Positions 52,925 to 63,978 are shown, counted from the first letter of the stretch. The stretch: DNA of 64,000 bases from Vibrio gallaecicus (GCF_024347495.1 NZ_AP025490.1:1860001-1924000), one strand, 5' to 3'. A program made the numbers and translations. The notes: a model not told the origin generated them from the letters alone.

Positions 52925-53329
52925 TAGTTTTAATTACTCATAATTACGGGGAACGCATAATATACGAATAATAATTAAATACTATTAGCACTGAGATAAA
53001 TATTTATATTAATAATAAACAAACTAACAACCATACTTATAAAAATGATCAATTAAATATTTTTATTAAAACGATAAAAATTAACCATCGTGTTTATTAA
53101 ATATAACTTGATCTACGTCGTATCAGTGACAAATAGTTAAAGGTTTATCGATTAATATCTAAAACTAAATATGACATAAATATATAATACTTCGTATCAA
53201 TTAAGTAATTGATACGTGTTCTATTAGTATGTCCCATAAGAAATTAAGATAGAAATGTGAACCCTACGTAAATACGGTGGGTGAAATTTTCGTTGTACTG
53301 TTTAACAATATTCATTTAGGTAGATAGGT
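52925..53329. other. AT-rich intergenic region before chemoreceptor gene
   Basis: About 400 very AT-rich bases with no gene. The only structure is the palindrome at 53193-53216. Confidence 0.5.
53193..53216. promoter_or_regulatory. Palindrome CGTATCAATT / AATTGATACG
   Basis: A perfect 10-bp inverted repeat with a 4-base centre (AAGT), about 115 bases upstream of the chemoreceptor gene. It could be an operator or a transcript hairpin; I do not recognise the regulator. Confidence 0.5.
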
Positions 53330-54961
53330 ATGTTCAGTAACGCCTCAATCAAAAAGAAGTTAATTTTACCCATTATTTTTATGATCTTGGTTTTTTCCGC
53401 AAGTTCATTTTTTAATGTCAGCTCCACCTGGAAACAAACCGAGCTATCCAATCAATTTAATCTTCAGTTACTTCCGGTGCAAAACGATCTAAACGATGCT
53501 TATCGCGATTTATATCAAGCAACGGCAGCAATGAGTGGCATTGCCCTATCCCGTTCAGATAAAGAGTTCGAGCATCACCTTTTTGAATTCGATGATAATG
53601 CGTATAAAGCGATACCTCGAATGCAAAAATCAATGGACTTGGTTGAAATAATGCCGAGCAATCACCCTTCGAATGTCAGTGAGCTGATTGACTCTACTAA
53701 GCAATGGTTAGCCGAATATGATCGTTTAAAGTCATTACCGAGAGATGAATGGTCTAGCTACTACTCAAACAATCTTGATCTTTTTGAGACACATTTTATT
53801 GATGTGCGTAAGAAATTGAACATCGTCAAAGATGCGCTTGAGCTGAAGCAAACTCAATTAGAATCTGAAATAAGTGATGCTCGTAATCAAGGTGAACTTA
53901 TTCTTGAGGGTGGTGTTTTATTCGTAATACTAACAGCATTTAGTATTATCATTTTACTGAACAATAGCGTCATCAAACCAATCATTGAATTAAAGACCGC
54001 ATTAACTCAAATCGCTTCAGGCAATGGAGATTTAACTCAGAGAATGCATGTAAAATCAAAAGATGAATTAGGTGAAGTCGCAAATGCCTTTAATGAATTT
54101 GTCACTAAAATACAGTCCACGGTTATCCAGGTTATTAACACATCGAATACACTGCGTTCTGAAATGATGAACATTGAAACTTTGGCTGGTAATATTGCTC
54201 ATGCAACACATAATCAGCAAAAAGACAGCGAGCTAGTTGCTTCTGCTGTTCATGAAATGCAAGCAACCAGCCATAGTGTAAGTCAACATGCAGCTGAAAC
54301 TGCAGAATCTTCAAAATCCGCGAATAGTCAGATTGAAATCACCAATTCATCGTTAAATCAAACCATCGATTCAATTAGCCAGCTAAGCTCAAATGTGCAA
54401 TCTGCGGGGAAAGTAATTGATACGTTGAATACCGATGTTGGGCAAATTGCGTCTGTTCTAGAAGTAATCCGAGGCATTGCCGAACAAACAAACCTACTGG
54501 CTCTGAATGCCGCTATAGAAGCAGCTCGAGCGGGTGAACAAGGGAGAGGCTTTGCTGTTGTAGCTGATGAAGTTCGATCATTAGCTAGCCGCACACAAGA
54601 TAGCACTGGCGTAATTCAAACTATGATTGAAAAGCTTCAATCAGGAGCTGATAAAGCGGTAAGTGTTATGAGAGAAAGCGAACTAAGCAGTGTAAAAACG
54701 ATTGATAAAGCAGGGGAAGCTCGTGAATCTCTACACTCGATTCTTTCTGTTATTGGAGAAATGAACGAGAAGAATGCACATATTGCTACTGCTTCCCATC
54801 AACAAAGTACTGTTAGTGATGAACTGAATGAGAATATTCAAGGTATAGCCGATAGCAGTGCATCGATAGTTTCTACTGTCCAAGACGCTCAGTCTTCTTT
54901 AGAGGAATTATCGAGTCAGTGCCTTCGATTGGATCAGCTAGTGAGTGAGTTTAGAACTTAA
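53330..54961 (+). CDS. Methyl-accepting chemotaxis protein
   Basis: A 543-residue chemoreceptor. The first membrane segment is at residues about 11-31, followed by a four-helix-bundle-like periplasmic domain (about 32-185) and a second membrane helix (about 190-212). HAMP is at about 213-266 ([20 protein letters not shown]). The signalling domain ends with the highly conserved tip [20 protein letters not shown], then [10 protein letters not shown]. There is no C-terminal CheR pentapeptide. The ligand is unknown. Confidence 0.92.
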   Translation: MFSNASIKKKLILPIIFMILVFSASSFFNVSSTWKQTELSNQFNLQLLPVQNDLNDAYRDLYQATAAMSGIALSRSDKEFEHHLFEFDDNAYKAIPRMQKSMDLVEIMPSNHPSNVSELIDSTKQWLAEYDRLKSLPRDEWSSYYSNNLDLFETHFIDVRKKLNIVKDALELKQTQLESEISDARNQGELILEGGVLFVILTAFSIIILLNNSVIKPIIELKTALTQIASGNGDLTQRMHVKSKDELGEVANAFNEFVTKIQSTVIQVINTSNTLRSEMMNIETLAGNIAHATHNQQKDSELVASAVHEMQATSHSVSQHAAETAESSKSANSQIEITNSSLNQTIDSISQLSSNVQSAGKVIDTLNTDVGQIASVLEVIRGIAEQTNLLALNAAIEAARAGEQGRGFAVVADEVRSLASRTQDSTGVIQTMIEKLQSGADKAVSVMRESELSSVKTIDKAGEARESLHSILSVIGEMNEKNAHIATASHQQSTVSDELNENIQGIADSSASIVSTVQDAQSSLEELSSQCLRLDQLVSEFRT

Positions 54962-55009
54962 GCGGACACCAGCACTAAGATAGCCAGACAAGTGCACATT
55001 CTCAGGCAG

Positions 55010-55044
55010 TAAGGGAAAACGACTTATAACTTCGTCTTCCCTTA
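55010..55044. terminator. Hairpin between convergent chemoreceptor and lipocalin genes
   Basis: A 13-bp inverted repeat (TAAGGGAAAACGA / TCGTCTTCCCTTA, one G-T pair). No T-tract, but its position suits a terminator for both genes. Confidence 0.55.
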
Positions 55045-55071
55045 CCCATCATCAATTTATCAAGTACCAAA

Positions 55072-55590
55072 TCAATTTTGTTCTACGAAGATTAACTCGT
55101 CTGTATTAAATCCACGCTCTTTAGATAAACTGACGAATTTCTCTAAAATGTCAGGTTCTACTGAAGCTGTTCTCGAAAGTAACCACAAATAGTCATTATT
55201 TGGTCCAGAAATAAAAGCATATTGGTAGTTATCACTTTCCAATTCAAAAATGACATAAGAGCCGTAGAAAGGACCAAAAAAAGATACTTTTAGATACCCT
55301 TCATCGCTTTCATTCACAAAATATGCCTTACCTTCCGCTTCTTTCCATTCATTGTCTTCTAGAGAGTAGCCACGGTTTATAACCCTTACACCACCTTCAT
55401 CTTTAAGAGTGTAATTAGCTGTTACTTGGCTAAGCCCACGTTCAAATGAATGATCTAGCCGAGCAACTTCATACCACTGCCCCAAGTATCTATTGAGCTC
55501 AAAATTCGCGACCGGTTTTACTGATTCAGGCATACCTAAACAACCATTCAGCAGTAATACACTAACTGTAAGTAATATTTTATTCACCAA
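55072..55590 (-). CDS. blc: Outer membrane lipocalin (Blc/VlpA-like)
   Basis: A 172-residue bacterial lipocalin: signal peptide with lipobox LLNGC (Cys at residue 17), the GxW motif in YLGQWYEVARLDHSFERG, and the following beta-strand pattern (VTANYTLKDEGGVRVINRGY, FFGPFYGSYVIFEL). Blc/VlpA proteins bind lysophospholipid or fatty acids on the outer membrane. Length matches E. coli Blc (177). Stands alone. Confidence 0.92.
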   Translation of the reverse strand: MVNKILLTVSVLLLNGCLGMPESVKPVANFELNRYLGQWYEVARLDHSFERGLSQVTANYTLKDEGGVRVINRGYSLEDNEWKEAEGKAYFVNESDEGYLKVSFFGPFYGSYVIFELESDNYQYAFISGPNNDYLWLLSRTASVEPDILEKFVSLSKERGFNTDELIFVEQN

Positions 55591-55702
55591 GAGCTCCTAA
55601 TTTTCAATTCATCGCAATCGTAACTCTCATACATTGCGATTAAAAAGTAACACCAACAAGTTTTTACGATTAGATAACTTGTTAAGATCACTGGTGAAAA
55701 AC

Positions 55703-55735
55703 AAAAAAGCCAGTAGGTTAACTACTGGCTTTCAA
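55703..55735. terminator. Terminator of proVWX
   Basis: An 11-bp inverted repeat (AAAGCCAGTAG / CTACTGGCTTT) following proX on the minus strand, with further A/T tracts. Confidence 0.75.
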
Positions 55736-55771
55736 ACTAACATCTATATTGGGCTAAAAAGACCCCTTAAT

Positions 55772-56779
55772 TTACATTGATGCTTTTTTAGCTTCTGCTA
55801 CCCAAGAGTTGAATAAGCCTTGGTTAGCTTTAATCCAACCATTAACGTGGGATTCAATATCTGCCGTACTGTTTTTACCTTTGCTCATCATCATATTTTG
55901 AGCACTAACATCATTAATATTCAGTTTGATGATTTCAAATAGTTTGGCTGCCGCAGGGTTTTGAGCCGCAAATTCTTTGTTCGCAATGATACGCATAGAG
56001 TTCATTTCAAACCCGTAATTTTTACCATTCGATAGCGTTGTATCTACATTTTTACGCTCTCCAGGTAGCGCAGAGAATGGAACTTCTAACCAAACTACGT
56101 CTTCATTTGGTACAAGAACACCACTTACCCAATAAGGTGTCCATGTGTAATAAAGAACTGGATCACCTTTTTTATAGCGTGAAATTGTATCTGCAATAAT
56201 TGCGGCATAGTTACCTTGATTATGTGAAACCGTATCACGCAGTTTGTACGCAGATAACTGCTCTTCAATCACAAGCTCACAACCCCAGCCTGGGTTACAA
56301 CCGGTTAAGTCTGCTTTACCATCACCATCCGCATCAAATAGCTTAGCGATTTTTGGATCAGATAATTGACCAATATTAGTGATGCCATATTGCTCGGCAG
56401 TTTTCTTATCAATTAGATAACCTTGAGCTGCGCCACTGATGTACTGACCTTCACGGTAAAACTTCTCATCACCACCTGACATTTTGTACTTATCAGCATG
56501 TAATGGGAACCAACCTACCGCCAAAAACGTTGCATCACCCTTTGCGATAGAAGTGTAACCAACGTTGTAATCTACTTCTTTCGTTGGTTGAACCTCATAA
56601 CCCAACTTTTCTAAAGCTCGGTTTACAATCAAAGTTTGAAATGTCTCTTCAGCAACAGTTGACTGCAACGGTTGAATTGAAACACCTTCACCTGGTAATT
56701 TTTCAGCCCAAACGTTACTAGAAATAGTAAGTGCAGAAACAATACTTACCGTTAGAGTCTTCTTCCATGAATTATTCAT
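55772..56779 (-). CDS. proX: Glycine betaine/proline-binding protein ProX
   Basis: A 335-residue periplasmic binding protein of the ProU transporter. Signal peptide residues 1-25 (ending SSNVWA). Family features: [19 protein letters not shown] at the N-terminus of the mature protein, CNPGWGCE (probable disulfide pair) near residue 160, and tryptophans that form the aromatic cage ([19 protein letters not shown]). It is last in the operon and overlaps proW by 8 bases. Confidence 0.93.
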   Translation of the reverse strand: MNNSWKKTLTVSIVSALTISSNVWAEKLPGEGVSIQPLQSTVAEETFQTLIVNRALEKLGYEVQPTKEVDYNVGYTSIAKGDATFLAVGWFPLHADKYKMSGGDEKFYREGQYISGAAQGYLIDKKTAEQYGITNIGQLSDPKIAKLFDADGDGKADLTGCNPGWGCELVIEEQLSAYKLRDTVSHNQGNYAAIIADTISRYKKGDPVLYYTWTPYWVSGVLVPNEDVVWLEVPFSALPGERKNVDTTLSNGKNYGFEMNSMRIIANKEFAAQNPAAAKLFEIIKLNINDVSAQNMMMSKGKNSTADIESHVNGWIKANQGLFNSWVAEAKKASM

Positions 56780-57857
56780 TCGTTTTTTTCCTTAGTTTTA
56801 TTTCTGATTGATTACCACGGTTAAAAGCGCGCAGTACTATTGCTACGGGACCCATGTGGTACCAACGCAATTTAGTATTACCTGCATTAGCACCTAATAC
56901 TTGAGTAATACGGTCTAGCAAGATAGCGAGAATAACTATGCCAAGACCACCAACAGCGGCAAGCCCCATATCCAAGCGACCAATACCTCTCAGTACCATT
57001 TGCCCTAAACCACCAACGGCAATCATTGAAGCAATAACCACCATCGAAAGCGACAGCATTAAAGTTTGGTTAACACCAGCCATAATTGTCGGAAGTGCTA
57101 ATGGCAGTTGAATTCGATACAGCATTTGTTTTTTGCTCGCGCCAAATGAATGACCAGCTTCGATCAGCTCTTCAGGCACTTGTTGAATACCTAAAATGGT
57201 TAAGCGAACAACTGGAGGCAAAGCAAAAATAATAGTTACCACTACCCCAGGAACATTACCTATACCAAAAAGCATAACGATTGGTACTAAGTAAACAAAA
57301 GCTGGTGTGGTTTGCATTGCATCAAGAATAGGTCTTACGAATTTCGCAGCTGTATTACTTCTGGCTAGCCAGATCCCCATGGGAAGTCCAATTAGCAAGC
57401 AGAAAAAGACCGAAGTCATTACTAGTGATAACGTGGTCATCGCTTCAGACCAAGCTCCAATTAAACCGATGAAAACAAGCGAGACTCCAGTCGCTAGACC
57501 TAACCTTAAGTTAGAGAATTGCCAAGCTAATAAAAATAGAATTATCAGCATAAATGGAGCCGGAGTGGAAACTAACGCTGTTTCGAACGATCTAAGAATA
57601 AAATCAATCGGTACACGAATCGCTTGAAATAAAGGTCGACCATGTTCAACAAGCCAATTCAAACCAGATTCAACCCAAACATCAACAGGCAGTACAGCCT
57701 CTTCAAAAGGGTTCATGATATCGAATTGCTTAGTTTCTACGACTTCACTACTCAACCAATCAGCGTTAGCAGTAGAGCTTGCGCTTTGACCCCATGGGTC
57801 ACTTGATTCAGCTGCAGGTTGTGACCATGGATCATTATTTGTTTGTTCAGATGACAT
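56772..57857 (-). CDS. proW: Glycine betaine/proline ABC permease ProW
   Basis: A 361-residue inner-membrane permease. A long cytoplasmic or N-terminal section rich in Ser, Gln and Trp repeats ([18 protein letters not shown]) precedes the membrane domain, as in E. coli ProW. The EAA loop [23 protein letters not shown] near residue 235 is typical. Coupled to proV (4-base gap) and proX (8-base overlap). Confidence 0.93.
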   Translation of the reverse strand: MSSEQTNNDPWSQPAAESSDPWGQSASSTANADWLSSEVVETKQFDIMNPFEEAVLPVDVWVESGLNWLVEHGRPLFQAIRVPIDFILRSFETALVSTPAPFMLIILFLLAWQFSNLRLGLATGVSLVFIGLIGAWSEAMTTLSLVMTSVFFCLLIGLPMGIWLARSNTAAKFVRPILDAMQTTPAFVYLVPIVMLFGIGNVPGVVVTIIFALPPVVRLTILGIQQVPEELIEAGHSFGASKKQMLYRIQLPLALPTIMAGVNQTLMLSLSMVVIASMIAVGGLGQMVLRGIGRLDMGLAAVGGLGIVILAILLDRITQVLGANAGNTKLRWYHMGPVAIVLRAFNRGNQSEIKLRKKTNE

Positions 57858-57861
57858 TTCC

Positions 57862-59049
57862 CTACCCCTTATCTAACGTCTGAAGTAGTCGTGATTTCGT
57901 CACAACACCAAAGTAATTACCGTCTTCATCCACCACAGGAACTGAGTACGGCACACTTGCGACTAAACCAAGTACATCGTTAATTGGTTGATTTGGTTTG
58001 AGGGTGACACCATCAGGTAATTGAGCGCTAATCAAAGAAGTATTTTCTTTATGTGCTTTGCGAAGTGATTCAATAGAAACAATGCCAGAAAAGTGACTAC
58101 TCTTCTCTACTACAATCCCATACTCTCTATCATTATCCATTAGGATCTGGAGTGCAGAAGCCGGCCCGTCGTGTTCTGATTTTTTGAATACGGCAGCAGG
58201 TTTTTTACGTGCTATATCTTTTGCAGTTAAAACACTCGCAACATTTACACCACGGAAGAAAGCTTCTACGTAATCATTAGCTGGGTTGTTTAGAATATCA
58301 TCAGGAGTACCGACTTGAACTACCTCGCCATTTTGCATAATAGCGATACGGTCTCCGATTCTCATCGCTTCATCTAAATCATGAGAAATAAAAACAATAG
58401 TACGCTTATCATCATTTTGTAGCCTGATAAGCTCATCTTGCATTTCAGTTCGGATAAGAGGGTCAAGGGCTGAGAATGCTTCATCCATTAGAAGAATATC
58501 TGGGTCACAAGCCAATGCTCTTGCTAATCCAACACGCTGCTTCATACCACCTGATAACTCATCAGGATAAGACTCAGCATAAGGGTCAAGACCAACTCGT
58601 TCTAAAGCACTTAATGCGGATTTTTTACGTTTATCGGTATCTACGCCAGCAAGCTCTAGACCAAATGCAGCATTTTCAATCACTGTCATATGTGGCATCA
58701 GAGCAAAGTTTTGGAAGACCATTGAAATGTTATTACGACGAACTTGGCGAAGTTCTTCTTCTGAGATGTGGGCAATATCTTTACCCCTAAGCAGTACATT
58801 ACCCCGAGTAGGTTCAATGAGGCGATTAAGAAGGCGAACTAGAGTTGATTTCCCTGATCCGGAGAGCCCCATGATCACGAAAATTTCTCCTTCCTGAATA
58901 CTTAAAGAGACATCATTAACGCCGATCGTTAACCCTGTTTTCTCAAAGACTTCATCTTTATCGGCACCATTTTCGATCATTGAAAATGCGCGGTCAGTGT
59001 CTTCTCCAAACACCTTGTACAGTCCCTTAACTTCTAGTATGGGATCCAT
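57862..59049 (-). CDS. proV: Glycine betaine/proline ABC transporter ATPase ProV
   Basis: A 395-residue ATPase that drives uptake of glycine betaine for osmoprotection. Walker [10 protein letters not shown] near residue 61, signature [15 protein letters not shown] near 166 and Walker [13 protein letters not shown] near 186. The C-terminal part has two CBS modules (about residues 275-390), as in other ProV/OpuA proteins. AAAAGGA precedes the start. First gene of proVWX. Confidence 0.94.
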   Translation of the reverse strand: MDPILEVKGLYKVFGEDTDRAFSMIENGADKDEVFEKTGLTIGVNDVSLSIQEGEIFVIMGLSGSGKSTLVRLLNRLIEPTRGNVLLRGKDIAHISEEELRQVRRNNISMVFQNFALMPHMTVIENAAFGLELAGVDTDKRKKSALSALERVGLDPYAESYPDELSGGMKQRVGLARALACDPDILLMDEAFSALDPLIRTEMQDELIRLQNDDKRTIVFISHDLDEAMRIGDRIAIMQNGEVVQVGTPDDILNNPANDYVEAFFRGVNVASVLTAKDIARKKPAAVFKKSEHDGPASALQILMDNDREYGIVVEKSSHFSGIVSIESLRKAHKENTSLISAQLPDGVTLKPNQPINDVLGLVASVPYSVPVVDEDGNYFGVVTKSRLLQTLDKG

Positions 59050-59566
59050 ATAAACAATCCTTTTTTGCGTTTAATTCATCTTTAAACACTTAGTACTCTA
59101 ATCAAATAAGCTAAAACAATCAATGAACAAAGTACTATATATTCTTATCAATACAGATATTGAATGATTTGGCATCCTATTAAACACTACAACACACCAG
59201 CCCAAACTACTGTTTATTAAGGGTTAAATATTTATACATCTTCACTAACAACCGCTCTTTAGGATTAGGAATGCAATAGGAAAGACTAGAAGATCGAAGT
59301 TGACATTTGATAGGTATAAAATTAATTAAAGCTCTAATTATTCGTGTACGAATTAAATTAATTATTCGTTCACTTTCACGAAATGTTCTTTGTGTAGAGT
59401 TGAAGGAGAGCCTGTATTGGTTTTTGAATATAAATATTATGCCTCCCTCAATAGCAAGCTTAATGAGTGACATGGGAATAGCTGCGACTGAATATAACTG
59501 CGGAATTCGCTTTTCTTAACTCATGGCTTATATTTATTGATACTTATGTGGAAAAATGTGGTGATT
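59050..59566. other. Intergenic region between proVWX and the BLUF gene
   Basis: About 500 AT-rich bases that should contain the osmoregulated proVWX promoter and the BLUF promoter. Repeats of ATTATTCG and TTAATTAAT-like sequence occur at 59325-59365; short frames on both strands here do not resemble protein. Confidence 0.45.
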
Positions 59567-59986
59567 ATGTACTTAACCAGATTGATATACGTTAGCACTA
59601 TCACGCAACTGTGCAGACCTGAGTCATTAGACGAGATCTTAATTGCTTCCCGAAAGCACAATGAAGAAGATCATATAACAGGGATACTCAGTTTTGATGA
59701 ACAATACTTCCTGCAATGTTTGGAAGGGTCGAGGTCGAAAGTAAATGAGGCTTACAGCAGAATACATAATGATAAGCGACACACTAATGTGATCATTTTA
59801 GATTACGAAGAGATAAGCTCTCGTGTATTTGGAGACTGGTCTATGGGATATGTGCCTAAATCTAAGCTAACAGCTTTATTAAACATTCAATTTTCAGGTT
59901 CTGACAGTTTTACACCTTATGAAATGTCTGGGGCGAGTGCATTTCAGATGTTGTTAGAACTTAAGAAAAACCTACCTTCAGATTAA
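59567..59986 (+). CDS. BLUF-domain blue-light photoreceptor
   Basis: A 139-residue stand-alone BLUF protein that binds FAD. The signal-network Tyr is in LTRLIYVS near residue 7, the Asn in SRKHNEEDHITGIL near residue 32, the Gln in FLQCLEG near residue 51, and the Trp/Met in FGDWSMGY near residue 91. All are intact, so it should be photoactive. There is no output domain; it probably signals by protein contact, like short BLUF proteins. The ATG at 59567 has GGTGA upstream. Divergent to proVWX. Confidence 0.9.
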   Translation: MYLTRLIYVSTITQLCRPESLDEILIASRKHNEEDHITGILSFDEQYFLQCLEGSRSKVNEAYSRIHNDKRHTNVIILDYEEISSRVFGDWSMGYVPKSKLTALLNIQFSGSDSFTPYEMSGASAFQMLLELKKNLPSD

Positions 59987-60299
59987 ATCTTTAGGGCTTA
60001 GAAAGCCTCTTTGCCCTACCTGCCAAATTTTCACATTAATATCTTGGTTTCTGGAGATGTTTACTAGCCTATAAATTTTAAACGTAGCTAACTATACCAA
60101 TCACTAGCTATACGTGCGGCTTCAGACTGTACAATTTACATTATAGACGTTATGAGACATTAATCGCCACTTTGAACAAACCCAAGCCATTTCTCACTCT
60201 CAATGATAACTCTCTTAATAACTAGTAATACTTACCTTCTCCCGCCCGTATTCTTATATGCTAATCTTAGGGCACAATAACAAACACATAATGAAGAAC
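59987..60299. other. Intergenic region before carboxypeptidase gene
   Basis: About 310 bases without a gene. A weak hairpin near 60005 (GGGCTTAGAAAGCC) may end the BLUF transcript; nothing else is evident. Confidence 0.4.
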
Positions 60300-61424
60300 A
60301 TGAAAATATTCAGCAATTTCGAAAGTGGCAACATTAATGTTGTCCAAGCAAGCTCCGCAGATAACATTCAACTATCAATTCCAGCAGACAACCAGACTGA
60401 TATCTCCCAATGGTTTCATTTCCGTTTAGAAAGTGAAGCTCAGCAGGCGCACTCATTCAATATTAGTGGCCTGTCGAAGTCAGCGTACCCTGAAGGTTGG
60501 GACGGTTATGATGTAGTGGCATCTTATGACCGAGAAGAATGGTTTCGTATTCCAGCAGAATTTGATGGTGATACATTAAGCTTCAATATCATTCCAGAAT
60601 ACGGCTCAATGTACTTTGCATATTTTGCTCCTTATTCTTATGATCGCCATCTAGATCTATTGCACAACGCACAAATGCATCACAGCTGTAAGCTTGAAAC
60701 ATTAGGATCAACTCTAGATGGAAACGACATTAGCCTACTCACTATTGGTGAACCTTCATCCGAGAAGAAAAACATTTGGGTAATTGGTCGCCAGCACCCT
60801 GGTGAAACTATGGCTGAATGGTTTATTGAAGGTCTACTTCTACGACTTCTAGATGAAACCGACACTGTTGGTCGCGATCTACTAGACTCCGTGACTATTC
60901 GAGTGGTTCCAAACATGAACCCTGATGGCAGTATTCGTGGACACTTACGTACTAATGGCATTGGTGTAAACCTTAATAGAGAGTGGCAGTCGCCTTCTCT
61001 TGAAAAGAGCCCGGAAGTTTTTCATGTAAGACAGCGTATGCTTGAAACGGGTGTGGATATGTTCCTTGATATCCATGGAGATGAGGCTATCCCATACAAT
61101 TTTGTCGCTGGAAGTGAGGGCATTCCATCTTACAATGATAAGATTTCAGAACTTGAAAAACATTTCAAACAAGCTCTATTGACCATCACTCCTGAATTTC
61201 AAGACGAAATTGGCTACGACAAAGACGAACCTGGCAAAGCTAACCTGACTGTTGGCTCTAATTGGGTTGGAGAAGAGTTTAAGTGCTTATCTTATACCGT
61301 TGAAATGCCATTTAAAGATCATATTAGCCATGCTGACGAACTATATGGTTGGTCTCCAGAACGAAGTGTTAATTTTGGTCATGACATGCTTGCTGCAGTT
61401 TGGGCTACGGTGAACAAGTTATAA
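60300..61424 (+). CDS. M14-family zinc carboxypeptidase (cytosolic carboxypeptidase-like)
   Basis: A 374-residue protein of the M14 family close to cytosolic carboxypeptidases. The N-terminal beta-sandwich (residues about 1-115: NFESGNINVVQA, MYFAYFAPYSYDRHL) is typical of that branch. The zinc-binding HPGE is in GRQHPGETMAEW near residue 163, and the third ligand in DIHGDEAIPYN near 260; the catalytic Glu follows in TVEMPFKDH. No signal peptide. The start at 60300 gives the family N-terminus MKIFSNFESG; ATG also at 60291. Confidence 0.87.
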   Translation: MKIFSNFESGNINVVQASSADNIQLSIPADNQTDISQWFHFRLESEAQQAHSFNISGLSKSAYPEGWDGYDVVASYDREEWFRIPAEFDGDTLSFNIIPEYGSMYFAYFAPYSYDRHLDLLHNAQMHHSCKLETLGSTLDGNDISLLTIGEPSSEKKNIWVIGRQHPGETMAEWFIEGLLLRLLDETDTVGRDLLDSVTIRVVPNMNPDGSIRGHLRTNGIGVNLNREWQSPSLEKSPEVFHVRQRMLETGVDMFLDIHGDEAIPYNFVAGSEGIPSYNDKISELEKHFKQALLTITPEFQDEIGYDKDEPGKANLTVGSNWVGEEFKCLSYTVEMPFKDHISHADELYGWSPERSVNFGHDMLAAVWATVNKL

Positions 61425-61551
61425 ATCAAGCGAATATAAATAAGACTCTTAGGTAGTGATTACGTAGTAAACCGCGATGCACCCTATGAGTTTTAATTGA
61501 ATTTGATTAATGTAGCGCTCATGACCTTAATCTGTCATAGCTTTCAAATTC

Positions 61552-61890
61552 TCATAACCTTCTAGCCCAATTTCCACCATGCATCACTTCACAAGCTTCT
61601 TCGGTATCAAATTGAATCTGTTTTTCAGCTTTAGGTAAGATAATTCCTGCTGATTTTAATGAATCAAAAATCAGATTTTGAATATCGTTTTGTGAGCTAG
61701 AAGCTCGGTATTGTTCTAGGTTTTGAATGGTATTAAAGACACACGTAATCTTTAAACTAGCAGGAAAACGTGAATAGTTAACAGCATGAGTTAACCACTC
61801 GAATCCTTGTATTGTTTCTGTCGCTGAATCGCAAACATCTGTAAGTATTTCTCTGATTTGTTTATCTAATTTTTTCTCTGTCTTTGTCAT
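61552..61890 (-). CDS. Conserved hypothetical protein, 112 aa
   Basis: A small soluble protein resembling a conserved marine gammaproteobacterial family often mis-annotated as Fis-like. Characteristic sequence: TETIQGFEWLTHAVNYSRFP near residue 22, CVFNT, and the ending FDTEEACEVMHGGNWARRL. No signal, no membrane segment; function unknown. The start at 61890 follows AAAAGAA. Same strand as a PilZ gene upstream, but separated by a terminator. Confidence 0.7.
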   Translation of the reverse strand: MTKTEKKLDKQIREILTDVCDSATETIQGFEWLTHAVNYSRFPASLKITCVFNTIQNLEQYRASSSQNDIQNLIFDSLKSAGIILPKAEKQIQFDTEEACEVMHGGNWARRL

Positions 61891-61961
61891 AATTCTTTTA
61901 CGATTAATTAAATAGTTCACGATAATTAAGCCGTTTGCTTAATTCACACAACGCAAAAATG

Positions 61962-61987
61962 AAAAAACTACGGAAATCCGTAGTTCA
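61962..61987 (-). terminator. Terminator of the PilZ gene
   Basis: A 9-bp inverted repeat (AACTACGGA / TCCGTAGTT) followed by six T on the minus strand. Confidence 0.8.
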
Positions 61988-62078
61988 ATTCATAAATTGT
62001 CTATCTATTTTACATTGAAGGAAGGCTATACCTTTATTGCCCTCCTAAGCATAAAAGCTAGTTACGCATGTAAGCCGT

Positions 62079-62435
62079 TTATGCCGCTCTTAAACTCGCA
62101 AAAAACGAAGGGTACTTTTGTCTAATATGACGCTGCTCAGCTACCATATTTTTGAATGATGGTCCTTTCGTTAGTTTTAAAATCACTTCATCACCATCAA
62201 ACCTTAAAACAGATCCACTCACACTAACTTTGCTTTCATCATGCAAACTCAAGGTTCCGGCCATTGATAAACCTCGATAAAAAGCAGAAATATTTCGAAT
62301 AAGAAGTCGAACTCCTTTTTCTGACACTTCACTCACATGAAAAAGTTCATCTTGAATTCGGATAACAGGACGAGCTCGTTTGGGATACTTTAAACGATAA
62401 TATTGACGTTTTTGTGCAAACGATTCTTCACTCAT
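62079..62435 (-). CDS. PilZ-domain protein
   Basis: A 118-residue protein with a single PilZ-type domain. The c-di-GMP binding N-terminal arginine motif appears as KRQYYRLKYPKRARP near residue 8, and the second motif as VSEVSEKGVRL, where the first D is replaced by E. It probably binds c-di-GMP, but with a changed second motif, so binding needs confirmation. The start at 62435 follows GGAG by 8 bases. No partner domain. Confidence 0.75.
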   Translation of the reverse strand: MSEESFAQKRQYYRLKYPKRARPVIRIQDELFHVSEVSEKGVRLLIRNISAFYRGLSMAGTLSLHDESKVSVSGSVLRFDGDEVILKLTKGPSFKNMVAEQRHIRQKYPSFFASLRAA

Positions 62436-62706
62436 AGTTAGCACTCCATTCCTTTAGTCTTAGAGGCAGATTCCATCATAAAAGGTTATGTATAGAAAAC
62501 CATCTGCGCTAGATATACATAAATATTACCTATGACTTTCGACCTTACCTATAAAAACTTTAGTAAAAAAAAGGCATAAAAGCACTTTTGGATAAGCTAA
62601 ATCGAAAAATTGCTAAGCATATCTAAGTTTGGCAAACAGTAATTGTTGTTCTCTATCCTAAAACTGGCTGGTAAACTTAGCACCAAATTTCTACATGGTC
62701 TAACGT

Positions 62707-63978
62707 ATGTCTTTCAAAGCACTAAAGCTAAAATCTGAATTGCTGAGAGCTCTTCCTCAACAATTACAAACACCCACCGACATTCAAGAATCAACTATCC
62801 CCCCCGCTCTAAAGCATCAAGATATTTTAGCATTGGCTCAAACAGGCAGTGGAAAAACATACGCATTCGGACTACCAGCTCTTAACAGTATTCAACCCAA
62901 TAGCTCTATATTACACACGTTAATTATTGTCCCTACTCGTGAACTTGCTACACAAGTAAGCCACGCATTAGATCCTATTGCGCAACCATTAAGCATTCGG
63001 CTAGTGACATTGATTGGCGGGCAAGATCGTTCAGAACAGGAGCGAGAGTTAGCATCACAACCTCATATTGCGATTGCGACTCCAGGTCGTCTGTTAGATC
63101 TATTAAAAGATGAAGCGCTAGATGTATCGAATCTAAAGTCGTTGATTCTCGATGAAGCCGATCGCTTGCTTGATATGGGTTTTTGGCCTGATATTCAGTC
63201 CATCCTTAACAAGCTGCCGAACCAGCGCCAAACTTCACTGTTTTCTGCTACATTCCCAGAAGAACTGGAACAAATCGCCAACACGTTACTTTTCAATCCA
63301 GTAAAGGTCATCGCTCATCAAGAAAATAGCGTTGTCTCTACGGTTCAAGAAACACTATTCTTAATTAACAAAGGCAGTAAAGCTCAAGCATTGATTGCTC
63401 TACTTCAACGAAATACATGGGAACAGGTATTAGTCTTTATCGGAGCGAAAGATAATGCTGATGCACTAGTCAAGAAACTCGTTAAAGCCAAAATAAAAGC
63501 TGCGGCACTTCATGGAAATAAAAGCCAAGAAGAACGCTCTCAAACATTAGACTCGTTTAAGTGCAAGGATGTGGATGTTCTCATTGCCACAGATGTAATG
63601 GCGAGAGGTATCCACATAGAAAGTTTGCCAACAGTTATCAACTATGACTTACCAACCAATGCTGAGACTTATGTACATCGAGTCGGTCGTACTGCACGAG
63701 CCGGTAATACAGGGCGAGCTTTATCACTAGTCAGCCATAGCGAAACGGCTTATTTAGAAGCAATAAGAAAACTCACACAAAAAGAGCTACTGACGACTTC
63801 TTTAGATGGGTTTCCAGTGACTGATAAACCAGCGTCATCAGATACTACCGAGCGAAAACGTCCACCTAAAGATAAGCAAGCTAACCGCAGAACTGCAAAA
63901 AAGAAAAGCATAACGCAATTTAAGGCTAAACCTAACAGAGCGAAGCTGAATAAAGATAAACCAAATAATATGAAATAA
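62707..63978 (+). CDS. DEAD-box ATP-dependent RNA helicase
   Basis: A 423-residue RNA helicase of the RhlE-like class. Motifs: Q-motif (TPTDIQESTIPPAL near residue 22), Walker A AQTGSGKT, DEAD box (LILDEADRLLDMG near 145), SAT (FSATFPEE near 179), and ARGIHI / HRVGRTARAG in the second domain. The C-terminal about 55 residues are highly basic (KRPPKDKQANRRTAKKKS), likely for RNA binding. The exact paralogue (RhlE, SrmB or a Vibrio-specific type) is not certain. Confidence 0.88.
   Translation: MSFKALKLKSELLRALPQQLQTPTDIQESTIPPALKHQDILALAQTGSGKTYAFGLPALNSIQPNSSILHTLIIVPTRELATQVSHALDPIAQPLSIRLVTLIGGQDRSEQERELASQPHIAIATPGRLLDLLKDEALDVSNLKSLILDEADRLLDMGFWPDIQSILNKLPNQRQTSLFSATFPEELEQIANTLLFNPVKVIAHQENSVVSTVQETLFLINKGSKAQALIALLQRNTWEQVLVFIGAKDNADALVKKLVKAKIKAAALHGNKSQEERSQTLDSFKCKDVDVLIATDVMARGIHIESLPTVINYDLPTNAETYVHRVGRTARAGNTGRALSLVSHSETAYLEAIRKLTQKELLTTSLDGFPVTDKPASSDTTERKRPPKDKQANRRTAKKKSITQFKAKPNRAKLNKDKPNNMK

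Noticed and set aside
59207..59519. Overlapping short frames on both strands between proVWX and the BLUF gene
   Set aside because: AT-rich repeated sequence; translations are low complexity without protein-like features.
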